Assembly (NCBI GenBank): GCA_023389575.1
Contig: JAEWEG010000009.1
Span: forward strand, 1-43,548
Reading direction: 5' to 3'
DNA: 43,548 nt
From: Chloroflexota bacterium
Lineage (GTDB): Bacteria; Chloroflexota; Chloroflexia; Thermomicrobiales; UBA6265
Made by a program: the position numbers and the translations under genes
Shown here: positions 25,506 through 34,181 of the stretch, in pieces
Layout: the number at the start of each line of letters is the position of its first letter
How positions within the stretch are numbered: the stretch's first letter is position 1
Notes under the pieces: model-generated
Told to the model about the DNA's origin: nothing
Seen by the model: the letters and a program-made list of their open reading frames with translations, nothing else
The model's database searches: none

Positions 25506-26237
25506 GTGCGCAGGTTCGCAACTCTCTTCTCCATGATTGTCCTCGCGGCATTGCTCGTCGCCTGTGGCGGTGACGACGACAACGACGAACCCACCGTGGC
25601 TCCCACCTCCGCCGTCACGCCCACCACCCAGGTCGAACCCACGGAGGAAAGCACCCCGGCGGCCACCACGCCGGATGCGTCGCCGGCGGCCTCGCCCGTT
25701 GCCTCGCCGGTGGTCGACTCGGTCGCCACTCCGGTAGCGTCACCGGTGGTTGGCGCGCCAGCTTCTCCCGCAGCCTCGCCCATCGCTTCCCCGGTGGACA
25801 TGACCGTTCCGGGCGCCTCGCCCGTGGCCGGCGCGTCACCAGTGGCCGATGCGACCCCTATCGTCGGGACGCTCCCGGTTGGTGACGGCGGAACGAGTGA
25901 CGAGGCTGGTGACAACCGGTTGCTCTCGGGGACCGTTACCCTGCCCGGCACGATCAACGAGCGCTTCGTGATTTCCGGCGACGGCTGCGTGGGCCTCGGC
26001 CGCTACGCTGGAGTGCAGGCCGGTCAGCAGGTGGTACTCAAGGACCAGACCGGCGCCATCGTCGCCGTAACCACGCTCGCGGCCACCGAGAGCCAGGTCG
26101 ATTGCAGTTGGACGTTCGAAGCGGAGGTGCCGGTTTCGGACTTCTACACGGTCTCCCTCCCACTCATCGCCGAGCATGTGTTCTCCGACGAAGACGTTTC
26201 CCGAACCAATGGCGAACTGCTCCTGACGCTCCCCTAA
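25506..26237 (+). CDS. Lipoprotein with Ala-Ser-Pro-Val repeat linker
   Basis: 243 residues from a GTG at 25506, supported by AAAGGAA (25494-25500) 5 nt upstream. Signal peptide II with lipobox L-V-A-C (Cys20) followed by G-G-D-D-D-N-D-E. This predicts a lipid-anchored protein on the outer face of the membrane. Residues ~28-130 are a low-complexity spacer rich in A-S-P-V, A-T-P-V and T-P-T units. The C-terminal ~105 residues form a compact, probably beta-rich domain (L-S-G-T-V-T-L-P-G-T-I-N) with two cysteines (G-D-G-C-V-G and V-D-C-S-W) that may pair. No known family is recognised. It has its own promoter candidate and a strong terminator, so it is likely monocistronic. Confidence 0.82.
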   Translation: MRRFATLFSMIVLAALLVACGGDDDNDEPTVAPTSAVTPTTQVEPTEESTPAATTPDASPAASPVASPVVDSVATPVASPVVGAPASPAASPIASPVDMTVPGASPVAGASPVADATPIVGTLPVGDGGTSDEAGDNRLLSGTVTLPGTINERFVISGDGCVGLGRYAGVQAGQQVVLKDQTGAIVAVTTLAATESQVDCSWTFEAEVPVSDFYTVSLPLIAEHVFSDEDVSRTNGELLLTLP

Positions 26238-26710
26238 TCCCCTCGGAATCCCGCGCTCGACGCGAATTTCCAGCCCGGCGTGCCACCCTGGCACGCCGGG
26301 CTTTCTGGGCTTCCTCTCGCCCAGTTGGAAGCACCGTGGTGGTGTTTGCGATAACAGATATATCAATATGTCAACTCTCCACCGAGCCAGCCGCGGAACC
26401 GCGATTGGAGCGAGCGCGCGTTACTTACGCACGCGTAGCAATTCGGGCGGCTTCTCCCGGCGTGCGGCGAATTGGGAATTGGGGAATCCGGTGCCGGGCC
26501 ATGCTTGTTCCCTGAAGGGTGGACATCTCAAAAGGACTACTGCACAATGAGCCTCACGAACACAAATCCAAGGGACCCAGACGTGCCCGGATCACAACGA
26601 AAGGAGCGGTCGCGAGAGCGTTGAGACCAGCCCTGACGCGGAACAGCCTGTCAGGGACATCGATCGAGATCACCTGGGACAAATTCCCAGTAAGGAGTTA
26701 GGAATCAGTC
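26238..26710 (+). other. Long leader of the oligopeptide importer operon
   Basis: 473 bases. After the terminator at 26272 there is an AT-rich patch (about 26345-26375, with GATATATC) where a promoter or operator is most likely, and a short inverted repeat TACGC/GCGTA near 26428-26439. A 25-codon frame, ATG 26547 to TGA 26624, begins M-S-L-T-N-T-N-P-R-D. It is preceded by AAAGGA and could encode a leader peptide, but its spacing (10 nt) and lack of features make this uncertain. Confidence 0.35.
26272..26306 (+). terminator. Intrinsic terminator of the lipoprotein gene
   Basis: AGCCCGGCGTGCCA (26272-26285), CCC loop, exact complement 26289-26302, followed by TTCTGGGCTT. A 14-bp perfect stem with a modest T-tract 34 bp after the stop codon. 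Confidence 0.8.
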
Positions 26711-28486
26711 ATGGACGAAGTGACCAGGAACCGCCTTTCTCGTAGATCGCTCGTCGGAGCCGCCGGAGCAGTGCCGGCGATGGCCCTCGCTGGATCCGCC
26801 GCCGCCGCGCCAGCCGCTGAATCGGCCGCCGTGACCGCCGCCTTCCAGGATGGCAGCATTCCAACCCCTCGCGAACAAACATTCGTTGTCGAACAGGGCA
26901 CCAACAACGTCTGGGACAGCTTCAATCCGTTCATTCCCAATGGCGAAGCCTACAACTATGGTTTGGCGATCGTTTGCCGCGAGTATTTCTTCTACGCGAA
27001 TTTCCTGACCGGCGAGATCAAGCCCTGGATCGCCGAGGAATACAGCTACAACGAAGACTTCACCCAGTGCACGCTCAAGATCAAGGACAATGTGACCTGG
27101 AACGACGGTGAGCCATACACCGCCGAGGACATCGTCTTCACCCAGAACCTCCTGCTTGAGAATCCCCAGCTCAACGGCGCCGCCGGTACCATCCGCGACG
27201 TGGCCTCGGTCTCCGCCCCCGATGCGACGACCGTGGTGTGGGAACTGACCTCCGCCAACTCCCGCTTCCACTACCGCTTCATCGCCGGCATCATCTCCGA
27301 CGGTGTTCGCGTCGTGCCGAAGCACATCTGGGAGGGTGAGGACCCCGGCACCTTCAAGTTCAACCCACCGGTCCAGACCGGTCCATACGTGCTTGAGGAA
27401 GCCTCGAACACCAAGCTCTACTACCTCTGGAAGAAGAACCCGAACTACTGGAACTCGGCAGAGCTGAACCCCGCGCCCGAATACGCGATGTGGCGCCAGG
27501 CAACTGAAGTCGACGCCCAGGTTCAGGAGTTCCTGGCCGGTAACGTCGACGTCACCGGTATTGACTACCTCAACCAGCAGGTGGTCGAGAGCCAGTACTC
27601 GGAAACGGCCCGCTTCGACTTCCCCGATCCCTGTACCCGTGGCTTCTTCTTCAACGTCGACTCACCGAGTGAACTGTTCAAGACGCCTGAAGGGCGCTGG
27701 GCGCTCTCCCACCTCATCGACCGCGAGGTGATCGGCACCACCATCTGGCAGCCGTCCTCCCGCCCGGCCACCTACCCATGGGCCGACTACGAAGGGTGGC
27801 AGACCTGGGCTCCCGATGAGGTGATGAGCCAGTTCGACCTCACCTACAATGTCGAAAAGGCAAACCAGATCCTCGATGAGCTTGGCGCCACCGAGCGCGA
27901 TGGCGACATTCGCATGCTCAACGGCAAGGCTCTCCGGCTGACCATGATCACCCCGGCCCAGACCACTGGCCTGGAGTATCAGATCGGCGCGTCCTTCGCC
28001 AATACCGCCCGCGAGGCCGGCATCGACATCGAACTCAAGAGCCTCCCGGGCTCCGCCTTCGGCGATGCCTTCAACACCGGCGACTACGACATCAGCTGCC
28101 ACTGGATTTGCGGCATGCAGTTCGACCCGAACCAGCTCTACGGCGCGTTCCACTCCCGTGGGTACCTGCCGGTGGGTGAGCGCACCAACCAGGGTGACGG
28201 CTCGGCGACCCGCCTCCAGAGCCCGGAACTCGATGCCCTCATCGAAGAGCTCGACACCATCGACGTCGAGGCCGAAGAGAGCCGACCGGTGTTCGACGAT
28301 GCGCTGACCGTGTTCATGACCGAGCTTCCGGCCGTGGCCAGTATCCAGACCATCTATCCGATGTTCTTCAACACCCGGTACTGGACTGGATGGCCATCCG
28401 CCGAGGATCCGTACACGATTCCCGCCAACTGGTGGGGACAGTTCATGTTCGTCATCGGCACCGTTCAGCCGACCGGCAACAGCTAG
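26711..28486 (+). CDS. Oligopeptide ABC transporter, substrate-binding protein (family 5)
   Basis: 591-residue extracytoplasmic solute-binding protein of the DppA/OppA family, which captures peptides (some members bind other solutes) and delivers them to the DppBC-like permeases. Residues 5-35 form a Tat-like signal, L-S-R-R-S-L-V-G-A-A-G-A, ending near A-A-A-A-P-A-A. Family features include W-D-S-F-N-P-F (N-terminal lobe), Y-S-Y-N-E-D-F-T-Q-C-T-L-K-I, and V-T-W-N-D-G-E-P-Y-T-A-E-D-I-V-F-T, the usual SBP_bac_5 signature. There is no lipobox cysteine, so retention may differ from classical lipoprotein binding proteins. It is the first gene of a five-gene operon and is followed by a strong GC hairpin, which could keep its transcript more abundant than the permease genes. 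Ligand is inferred. Confidence 0.93.
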   Translation: MDEVTRNRLSRRSLVGAAGAVPAMALAGSAAAAPAAESAAVTAAFQDGSIPTPREQTFVVEQGTNNVWDSFNPFIPNGEAYNYGLAIVCREYFFYANFLTGEIKPWIAEEYSYNEDFTQCTLKIKDNVTWNDGEPYTAEDIVFTQNLLLENPQLNGAAGTIRDVASVSAPDATTVVWELTSANSRFHYRFIAGIISDGVRVVPKHIWEGEDPGTFKFNPPVQTGPYVLEEASNTKLYYLWKKNPNYWNSAELNPAPEYAMWRQATEVDAQVQEFLAGNVDVTGIDYLNQQVVESQYSETARFDFPDPCTRGFFFNVDSPSELFKTPEGRWALSHLIDREVIGTTIWQPSSRPATYPWADYEGWQTWAPDEVMSQFDLTYNVEKANQILDELGATERDGDIRMLNGKALRLTMITPAQTTGLEYQIGASFANTAREAGIDIELKSLPGSAFGDAFNTGDYDISCHWICGMQFDPNQLYGAFHSRGYLPVGERTNQGDGSATRLQSPELDALIEELDTIDVEAEESRPVFDDALTVFMTELPAVASIQTIYPMFFNTRYWTGWPSAEDPYTIPANWWGQFMFVIGTVQPTGNS

Positions 28487-28492
28487 GCGATC

Positions 28493-28517
28493 GCCGGGGC
28501 GGCGGTGCCGCCCCGGC
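28493..28517 (+). terminator. GC hairpin between binding protein and permease genes
   Basis: GCCGGGGCGGC (28493-28503), GGT loop, complement 28507-28517, starting 7 bp after the binding-protein stop. No T-run. Likely a partial terminator or 3' stabiliser within the operon. Confidence 0.6.
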
Positions 28518-28636
28518 ATTCCCGCCGCGCGTTATTTGAGTACCGCCCCGAGCCCATCCTTACGCTGGGCCCTACGTGTCTTCCATGCACGACGCGCCGA
28601 TGGGCGGCGGTACTCGCGGGTCCCAGGAGTTCTTCC

Positions 28637-29728
28637 ATGGTTGTTGGTATACCCTCGGTCGGCGAAGTCGATCCCGGTTTCGAGGACGAGGAGATCGTGG
28701 AGCAAAGTGGGCGACTGAATCCCACGGCTCGCTACGTTCTGCGTCGTCTCGGTCTGTACTTAATCACTCTCTGGGGATCGCTCACCGCGTCGTTCCTGTT
28801 CTTTCGCATGCTTCCCGGTGACCCGATTTCCGGAATCATTGCCCAGCTCCAAACGCGTGGCCAATATGCATCGATCGATGAATCCCAGGATATGGTTGAA
28901 CATTATCGTAGGGAATTTGGTCTGGATGGATCACTTGGCGAGCAGTATGTGCGCTATTACCAGAAGGTGCTGACGGAGTTCGATTTTGGGCCCTCGGTAT
29001 TGAGTTATCCCACTCCGGCAACCGACCTCATCCTCCGGGCGCTTCCCTGGACCATCGCCCTGATCGGTGTCGCCACCCTCATTGGATGGTTTCTCGGAGT
29101 CATCATCGGCACGTTCACGGCGTGGAAACGCAAGTCGCGCTGGGCCGAGTGGACCACCAACACCGCGCTGATCTTTTCCCACATCCCCGCGTACTTCGTC
29201 GCCCTTGTCCTCATCATTTTCCTGGCCTATCGGTGGAACCTGCTGCCTCCAAGCGGCGCCTACGACACCAGGCTGCAGCCCTCGTGGTCGTGGGACTTCA
29301 TCTTCAGCGCCATCAAGTACGGAACGCTTCCCGTCCTGGCCACCGTTATCGTGGCCGTGGCGAACTGGATGCTCTCAACGAGGGCCCTGGTGGTCAGCAT
29401 TCTTGGTGAGGATTTCCTGACCTTCGCCAACGCCAAGGGACTCACGCCCCGGCGCATCCTCACCGCCTACGTGCTCCGCAATGCCTGGCTGCCTCAGATC
29501 GCCGCCCTGGGCATGGCGATGGGCGGGGTGGTCAGCGGTAACGTCCTCATCGAACGCCTCTTCCGGTATCCGGGTGTCGGCAACCTGCTTGTGGACTCGG
29601 TGATCATCAAGGATGTCAACACGGCCATGGCGGTGGTGACACTGCTCATCTTCATGGTGCTGACGATCAACCTGATCATCGACCTCACCCTTCCGTTCTT
29701 CGACCCCCGAGTCAAGTTCACCAGTTAG
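28637..29728 (+). CDS. Oligopeptide ABC transporter permease, DppB-like
   Basis: 363-residue inner-membrane permease. The ATG at 28637 is chosen because AGGAG (28625-28629) lies 7 nt upstream; an in-frame ATG at 28505 falls in the intergenic hairpin region. A soluble N-terminal stretch of ~35 acidic residues precedes six predicted helices. Family features are Y-V-L-R-R-L-G-L-Y-L-I-T-L, F-R-M-L-P-G-D-P, a long periplasmic loop with E-F-G-L-D-G-S, and the cytoplasmic coupling loop F-A-N-A-K-G-L-T-P-R-R-I-L. The last is the EAA-like motif contacting the ATPase. The C terminus carries I-E-R-L-F-R-Y-P-G-V-G, typical of DppB. It pairs with the DppC-like product to form the channel. Confidence 0.93.
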   Translation: MVVGIPSVGEVDPGFEDEEIVEQSGRLNPTARYVLRRLGLYLITLWGSLTASFLFFRMLPGDPISGIIAQLQTRGQYASIDESQDMVEHYRREFGLDGSLGEQYVRYYQKVLTEFDFGPSVLSYPTPATDLILRALPWTIALIGVATLIGWFLGVIIGTFTAWKRKSRWAEWTTNTALIFSHIPAYFVALVLIIFLAYRWNLLPPSGAYDTRLQPSWSWDFIFSAIKYGTLPVLATVIVAVANWMLSTRALVVSILGEDFLTFANAKGLTPRRILTAYVLRNAWLPQIAALGMAMGGVVSGNVLIERLFRYPGVGNLLVDSVIIKDVNTAMAVVTLLIFMVLTINLIIDLTLPFFDPRVKFTS

Positions 29729-29741
29729 GAGGTGGCGAACC

Positions 29742-30599
29742 ATGGTCTTTGTCAACCTCTTTCGTGAAAGCGGAAAGTTCCGCCTGGGCATTGTCATCAC
29801 GTTCCTGTTGATCTTTCTCGCCCTCATCAACCCGTTGCTGCTGAATTGGGCCATCGGGGACACCGACCCCATGAAGGTCGGTTCCTTCGGCATCTTCGAC
29901 GATCCCAGCCGCGACCACCTGCTTGGCACCGATCGCTTCGGGCGTGACGTGCTCGGTCTCGTGCTGATCGCGCTGCCCGTCTCGCTCACCGTCGCCTTCC
30001 TCGCCGGTCTTCTTTCGACCGCGCTTGGCGTCATCGTCGGCTTCGTGTCTGGGTACAAGGGCGGCAAGACCGATTCCCTCCTGCGCACCATCACCGACAT
30101 GTTCATCGTCATCCCGACCCTGCCGCTGATCATCGTTCTCGCCGCCAACACCCGGAACCTCGGCTCGGTGAAGCTCGCGCTGGTGCTGGCTCTCTTCAGC
30201 TGGCCGGTCGCCGCCCGTGTCATTCGCACCCAGGTCATGTCCCTTCGCGAGCGTCCCTATATCGAGCTTTCGAAGATGACGAACCTGAACGACCGTGAAA
30301 TCATCGTTGGCGATATCCTGCCCGGCATGGCGCCGTTCGTCGCGATCGGGTTTGCCCAGGCCTCCGTCGGCGCGGCGTTCGCCCTCGTCGGCCTCACCAT
30401 CCTCGGCCTCGGCCCCTCCAGCCAGATGGACCTCGGCCGCATGATCAGCGAAGCCCTCGGCTACGGCGTCATCAGCCTCGGCAAGGAACTCATCTTCATC
30501 GTGCCCGTCGCGCTCCTCATCCTGCTCTTCCTCGGTCTCGCTCTCATCAGCCAGGGCATGGAAGAGTTCTTCAACCCACGCTTGCGTAGCCAGGCATGA
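29742..30599 (+). CDS. Oligopeptide ABC transporter permease, DppC-like
   Basis: 285-residue second permease subunit. The N-terminal helix is followed by the DppC signature H-L-L-G-T-D-R-F-G-R-D-V (66-77), then further helices and the coupling motif I-E-L-S-K-M-T-N-L-N-D. AGGAGG at the stop of the previous gene lies 8 nt before the ATG, and the TGA overlaps the next start as ATGA. The family is normally longer at the N terminus by about 15-30 residues, so this is on the short side but complete in motifs. Confidence 0.93.
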   Translation: MVFVNLFRESGKFRLGIVITFLLIFLALINPLLLNWAIGDTDPMKVGSFGIFDDPSRDHLLGTDRFGRDVLGLVLIALPVSLTVAFLAGLLSTALGVIVGFVSGYKGGKTDSLLRTITDMFIVIPTLPLIIVLAANTRNLGSVKLALVLALFSWPVAARVIRTQVMSLRERPYIELSKMTNLNDREIIVGDILPGMAPFVAIGFAQASVGAAFALVGLTILGLGPSSQMDLGRMISEALGYGVISLGKELIFIVPVALLILLFLGLALISQGMEEFFNPRLRSQA

Positions 30600-31750
30600 G
30601 CAGCACCGACGACACGATGCCAAGGACAAACGCAATGGCAGATACCGCCGGCACGGCAACCCTCGAAACCAGCCAGTCCCAGGTGGCGCCGGAACCAACC
30701 CGGCAGCCGCTGCTGGAAATTCAGGATCTGGCGATCCACTTCCGATCCAAGCGCGGCCTGGCCCGCGTGGTCGACGGCACCACGCTCACCATCCATCGCA
30801 ACGAGATCGTGGGTGTCGCGGGCGAGTCAGGATCTGGCAAGACCACCCTCGTCGAGGCGATTCTCCAGATCATCCGCTTCCCGAACCGGGAAACCCACGG
30901 CAAGGTCATCTTCCATCCGCGATCTGGCGATCCGATTGACCTGATGAAGGCCAACGACCGGCAGATGCGCCGCCTGCGGCTCGACGAGATCGCGTATATC
31001 CCCCAGGGATCGATGAACTCGCTGAACCCCGTGGCCCGGGTTGGCGACCAGATCGTGGACGGCATGCTCGACCACGGCATCAGCGCCCGCGAGGCCCGCT
31101 CCCGCGTGCCAGACATCCTGGAGCGCGTGGGCCTGGAAGAGCGCGTGGCTCGCCTGTACCCGCACGAGCTCAGTGGCGGCATGAAGCAGCGCGTGATCAT
31201 CGCCATCGCCATCTCGATGAGCCCATCGCTGATCATCGCCGACGAACCGACCACCGCGCTCGACGTGAATGTGCAGCGCAAGATTCTCGCCACCCTCTCC
31301 GAACTCCGCGACGACCTGAACGTGGCGATCCTCATCGTAAGCCACGACCTTCCCGTACACGCGCAGTTGGTGGACCGCATCGCCGTCATGTACGCCGGTC
31401 AGGTCGTCGAGTCGGGGGATATCCGCTCCACGGTCAAGACCCCACTTCATCCGTACGCGAGGGGATTGATGAACGCCATTCCCTCGATCTCGAGACCGCG
31501 AGAGCGGCTTGAGGGCATCCGAGGAGGGACTCCCAGCCCGCTCAACTGGCCCGCTGGATGCCGTTTCCACAATCGCTGCCCCCACGCCATGGAGGTGTGC
31601 CTGAACGTTCCACCGCTGCTGGTGGATGTCGAAACCGGGGAACGGGACACCCGCGACGGGATTGTCACGGTCGTTGACAACCGCCAGGTGGCCTGTCACA
31701 TCTATCCGGAATCCATGCCCTCCACGGCCAAGGGAGATGAATCAGCATGA
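30596..31750 (+). CDS. Oligopeptide ABC transporter ATPase, DppD-like
   Basis: 384-residue ATPase energising the importer from the cytoplasmic side. Walker A is G-E-S-G-S-G-K-T-T (76-84), Q-loop Gln137, ABC signature L-S-G-G-M-K-Q (192-198), Walker B L-I-I-A-D-E-P (212-218), D-loop A-L-D and H-loop S-H-D. The C-terminal oligopeptide-type domain has the cysteine cluster C-R-F-H-N-R-C-P...C...C-H characteristic of DppD/OppD. An N-terminal extension of about 38 residues is unusual; an internal ATG (residue 8 or 14) may be used instead, but the ATGA overlap with the permease stop supports 30596. It also overlaps the next gene by ATGA. Confidence 0.93.
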   Translation: MSSTDDTMPRTNAMADTAGTATLETSQSQVAPEPTRQPLLEIQDLAIHFRSKRGLARVVDGTTLTIHRNEIVGVAGESGSGKTTLVEAILQIIRFPNRETHGKVIFHPRSGDPIDLMKANDRQMRRLRLDEIAYIPQGSMNSLNPVARVGDQIVDGMLDHGISAREARSRVPDILERVGLEERVARLYPHELSGGMKQRVIIAIAISMSPSLIIADEPTTALDVNVQRKILATLSELRDDLNVAILIVSHDLPVHAQLVDRIAVMYAGQVVESGDIRSTVKTPLHPYARGLMNAIPSISRPRERLEGIRGGTPSPLNWPAGCRFHNRCPHAMEVCLNVPPLLVDVETGERDTRDGIVTVVDNRQVACHIYPESMPSTAKGDESA

Positions 31751-32631
31751 GCACCGCGGAACGCACGACCCCCCTGCTGGCCATGGACCGCGTCACCACC
31801 ATCTTCGGCACCGGGCACAACGCCACCGTGGCCAACGACAAGGTGTCTCTGGAACTCGCGGAATCGCCGCCGCGCATCCTCAGCATCGTTGGCGAGAGCG
31901 GCTCCGGCAAAACCACCGCCGCCCGGTCCCTGCTCGGGTTGCAACGGCCCACGCATGGCAAGGCCCTTTGGCGTGGCAAGGATATCTACAAGCTCTCGCG
32001 CCGTGAGCAGATGGAGTTCCGGAGCGATGTCCAGGCGGTATTCCAGGACCCGTATGGCATCTACAACCCGTTCTACAAGATCAATCGCGTCTTCGACATG
32101 ACCATCAGCAAGTTCAAGCTGGCGTCCTCGAAACAGGAGCGGGAGAAGCTCATCGAAGAGGCGCTGGCGGTGGTTAACCTGCGTCCGCCCGACGTGCTTG
32201 GCCGGTACCCGCACCAGTTGAGCGGCGGTGAGCGCCAGCGCGTCATGCTGGCCCGCGCCTACCTCATGAAGCCGCGCGTGATCGTGGCGGACGAGGCGAT
32301 TTCGATGCTCGATGTCGCGGTGCGCGCCGTCATCATGAACATCCTGCTCGACTTCAAGGAGCTCCAGGGCATCTCCACCCTCTTCATCACCCACGACCTC
32401 TCCGCCGCCTATTACCTGGGTGGCGACATCATGGTGATGCGGAAGGGGCAGGTGGTCGAAACCGGCGCCGTCGAGGATGTCCTCAAGAACCCACAGCATG
32501 TCTATACCCAACTGCTGCTCGATTCGATTCCTTCGCCCGATCCCGATCAGCGCTGGGTGGCAAGCACCTCCGACATCGAACGCCTCGAACAGGAAGCCGG
32601 TGTCTCCGAACGCACCGCGGCGGTGTCGTAG
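31747..32631 (+). CDS. Oligopeptide ABC transporter ATPase, DppF-like
   Basis: 294-residue second ATPase, coupled to the DppD-like gene by an ATGA overlap. Walker A G-E-S-G-S-G-K-T (49-56), Q-loop Gln100 in F-Q-D-P, signature L-S-G-G-E-R-Q (158-164) and Walker B V-I-V-A-D-E (178-183) are intact. After the catalytic Glu the usual P-V-S-A-L-D reads A-I-S-M-L-D, a changed D-loop lead-in. The C-terminal domain lacks the cysteine cluster seen in its partner, as in many DppF proteins. It is the last gene of the operon, followed by a strong intrinsic terminator. Confidence 0.92.
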   Translation: MSTAERTTPLLAMDRVTTIFGTGHNATVANDKVSLELAESPPRILSIVGESGSGKTTAARSLLGLQRPTHGKALWRGKDIYKLSRREQMEFRSDVQAVFQDPYGIYNPFYKINRVFDMTISKFKLASSKQEREKLIEEALAVVNLRPPDVLGRYPHQLSGGERQRVMLARAYLMKPRVIVADEAISMLDVAVRAVIMNILLDFKELQGISTLFITHDLSAAYYLGGDIMVMRKGQVVETGAVEDVLKNPQHVYTQLLLDSIPSPDPDQRWVASTSDIERLEQEAGVSERTAAVS

Positions 32632-32656
32632 GCCAGGAAGTCCAACGGGGGGAGAG

Positions 32657-32690
32657 AAGGGCAGGTCGCATTTCCGCGACCTGCCCTTTT
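32657..32690. terminator. Bidirectional terminator between the importer operon and the leftward MFS gene
   Basis: AAGGGCAGGTCGC (32657-32669), ATTTCC loop, complement 32676-32688, followed by TT(CCC) on the plus strand and preceded by a purine run. It lies 25 bp after the last importer gene and 19 bp before the 3' end of the MFS gene, so it can stop transcription from both sides. Confidence 0.8.
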
Positions 32691-32708
32691 CCCTGCCTTT
32701 CACACGGA

Positions 32709-34181
32709 TCATGTCTGGCTCGTGGGCTGTTGCGAGTCGGGGCCTTGTTGGCCGGTCCGCCGGATCGACCACCCGAGCGCCAGCGCGATCGCCGCGATTG
32801 CGGCCACCAGCAGGTAGGCGTCCGACCACACCGCGCCGTCGCCATCGTGGAACGGATTCAGCGCATCGCCATTGGCGCGCTCCCGCGCCGCGATCCAGGC
32901 GCCGATCACCGCCGCCCCGATGCCGCCACCCATGAAGGTGAAGCCGGAGAACAGGCCCATCCCGATGCCGGTCTGGTCCCGCGGGAGGGTGCGGGACGCC
33001 GCGCTGTTCAGCGGTGGGCTCACCATCGATAGCCCCGCGCCGACCAGCGACATGCCGGCCGCCACCGTCACCGCCTGGGCTCCCGCCCCGAAGGTGGACA
33101 TGAACCCCGCCGCCGCCAGCACCAGCGCCGTGCCAGCGACGACGGGCGTTCTCGGGCCTACCCGGTCCGAAATCCCGCCGGCGTACCGCGACCCGATCGC
33201 CAGCGCGATCGCGCTCGGGGTCAGGGCCAGGCCCGCCTCACCGGCCGAAAGGTTGTTGTACTCAACCAGCATCAGTGGGGTGAGCACCAACGCCGCCATG
33301 TAGCCCATCATCGAGAAGGCCGCGGTCGACAGCAGCCGGATGTAGGCCGAGTTCCGGAACAAGGCGGGTGGCGCGAAGGGAGCCGGCGCGTGGTTGATCC
33401 TCCAGACGAAGCCGCCCAGCGCGACGGCCGACCCGGCGAACGCGAGCAGCGTGAGAGGCGACGTGTCGCCGCGGGTGATCCCAAGCAGGGCCAACCCGAT
33501 GGTGGCGCCCAGTAGCGCGCCGCCCGCCAGGTCGAACGAGCTTCCCGGCGCGCCAAGCGTATTTGGGATCGCCTTGCGCACCACCGGCACCAACGCCAGC
33601 GACACCACGAACGGCAGCACGAACAAGCCGCGCCAGCCTATCAACTCGCCCAGGAACCCGCCGGCGAACGGTCCGATCGCCGACCCGGCGCCAACCGCCG
33701 AGCCCATCAGGCCCATCGCCTGACCACGCCGTTCTTCCGGCACCGAACGGGCGATCAGCACCAGCGCCATCGCCGGTATCGCCGCTCCCCCGGCTCCCTG
33801 GATCAACCGGCCGATGATCAGGATCGCCAGGTTCGGCGCGATCGCGCTGACCAGGGTTCCAGCGGCGAAGCCGGCCAGCCCGGCCACGAACAACGTTCGG
33901 GACCCCACGATGTCCGACAGCCGGCCCACCAGCGGGATGCCGATCGCGTACATCAGCGAGTAGGCCGTGATCACCCAACTGATGCCCGCCGACGATGCAC
34001 CGAAAACATCCTTCATCTCCGGAAGCAACACATTCACCATCGAACCGGTAATCACCGAGTTCAGGACCGCGACCAGGATCACGGGCATGAACAGCCGGTG
34101 AAGCCCCGCGCTGGAATCTCCCGCCGTGTCGGTCTCGGGTCGGATGGCTGTTCGTGACGGCGCCAGTGATGACGCGCTCAT
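32709..34181 (-). CDS. MFS multidrug exporter, DHA2-like
   Basis: 490-residue inner-membrane exporter with about fourteen hydrophobic helices, the count of the EmrB/QacA (DHA2) group, which exports drugs and dyes using proton antiport. The first loop has G-R-L-S-D-I-V-G-S-R-T (motif A variant). Helix five has G-S-A-V-G-A-G-S-A-I-G-P-F-A-G-G, the antiporter motif C. The ATG (complement of 34181) overlaps the upstream reductase stop as ATGA, so it is translated from the same mRNA. It is the last gene of the SoxR-controlled operon, so its substrates are probably redox-active compounds or their products (inference). Confidence 0.9.
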   Translation of the reverse strand: MSASSLAPSRTAIRPETDTAGDSSAGLHRLFMPVILVAVLNSVITGSMVNVLLPEMKDVFGASSAGISWVITAYSLMYAIGIPLVGRLSDIVGSRTLFVAGLAGFAAGTLVSAIAPNLAILIIGRLIQGAGGAAIPAMALVLIARSVPEERRGQAMGLMGSAVGAGSAIGPFAGGFLGELIGWRGLFVLPFVVSLALVPVVRKAIPNTLGAPGSSFDLAGGALLGATIGLALLGITRGDTSPLTLLAFAGSAVALGGFVWRINHAPAPFAPPALFRNSAYIRLLSTAAFSMMGYMAALVLTPLMLVEYNNLSAGEAGLALTPSAIALAIGSRYAGGISDRVGPRTPVVAGTALVLAAAGFMSTFGAGAQAVTVAAGMSLVGAGLSMVSPPLNSAASRTLPRDQTGIGMGLFSGFTFMGGGIGAAVIGAWIAARERANGDALNPFHDGDGAVWSDAYLLVAAIAAIALALGWSIRRTGQQGPDSQQPTSQT

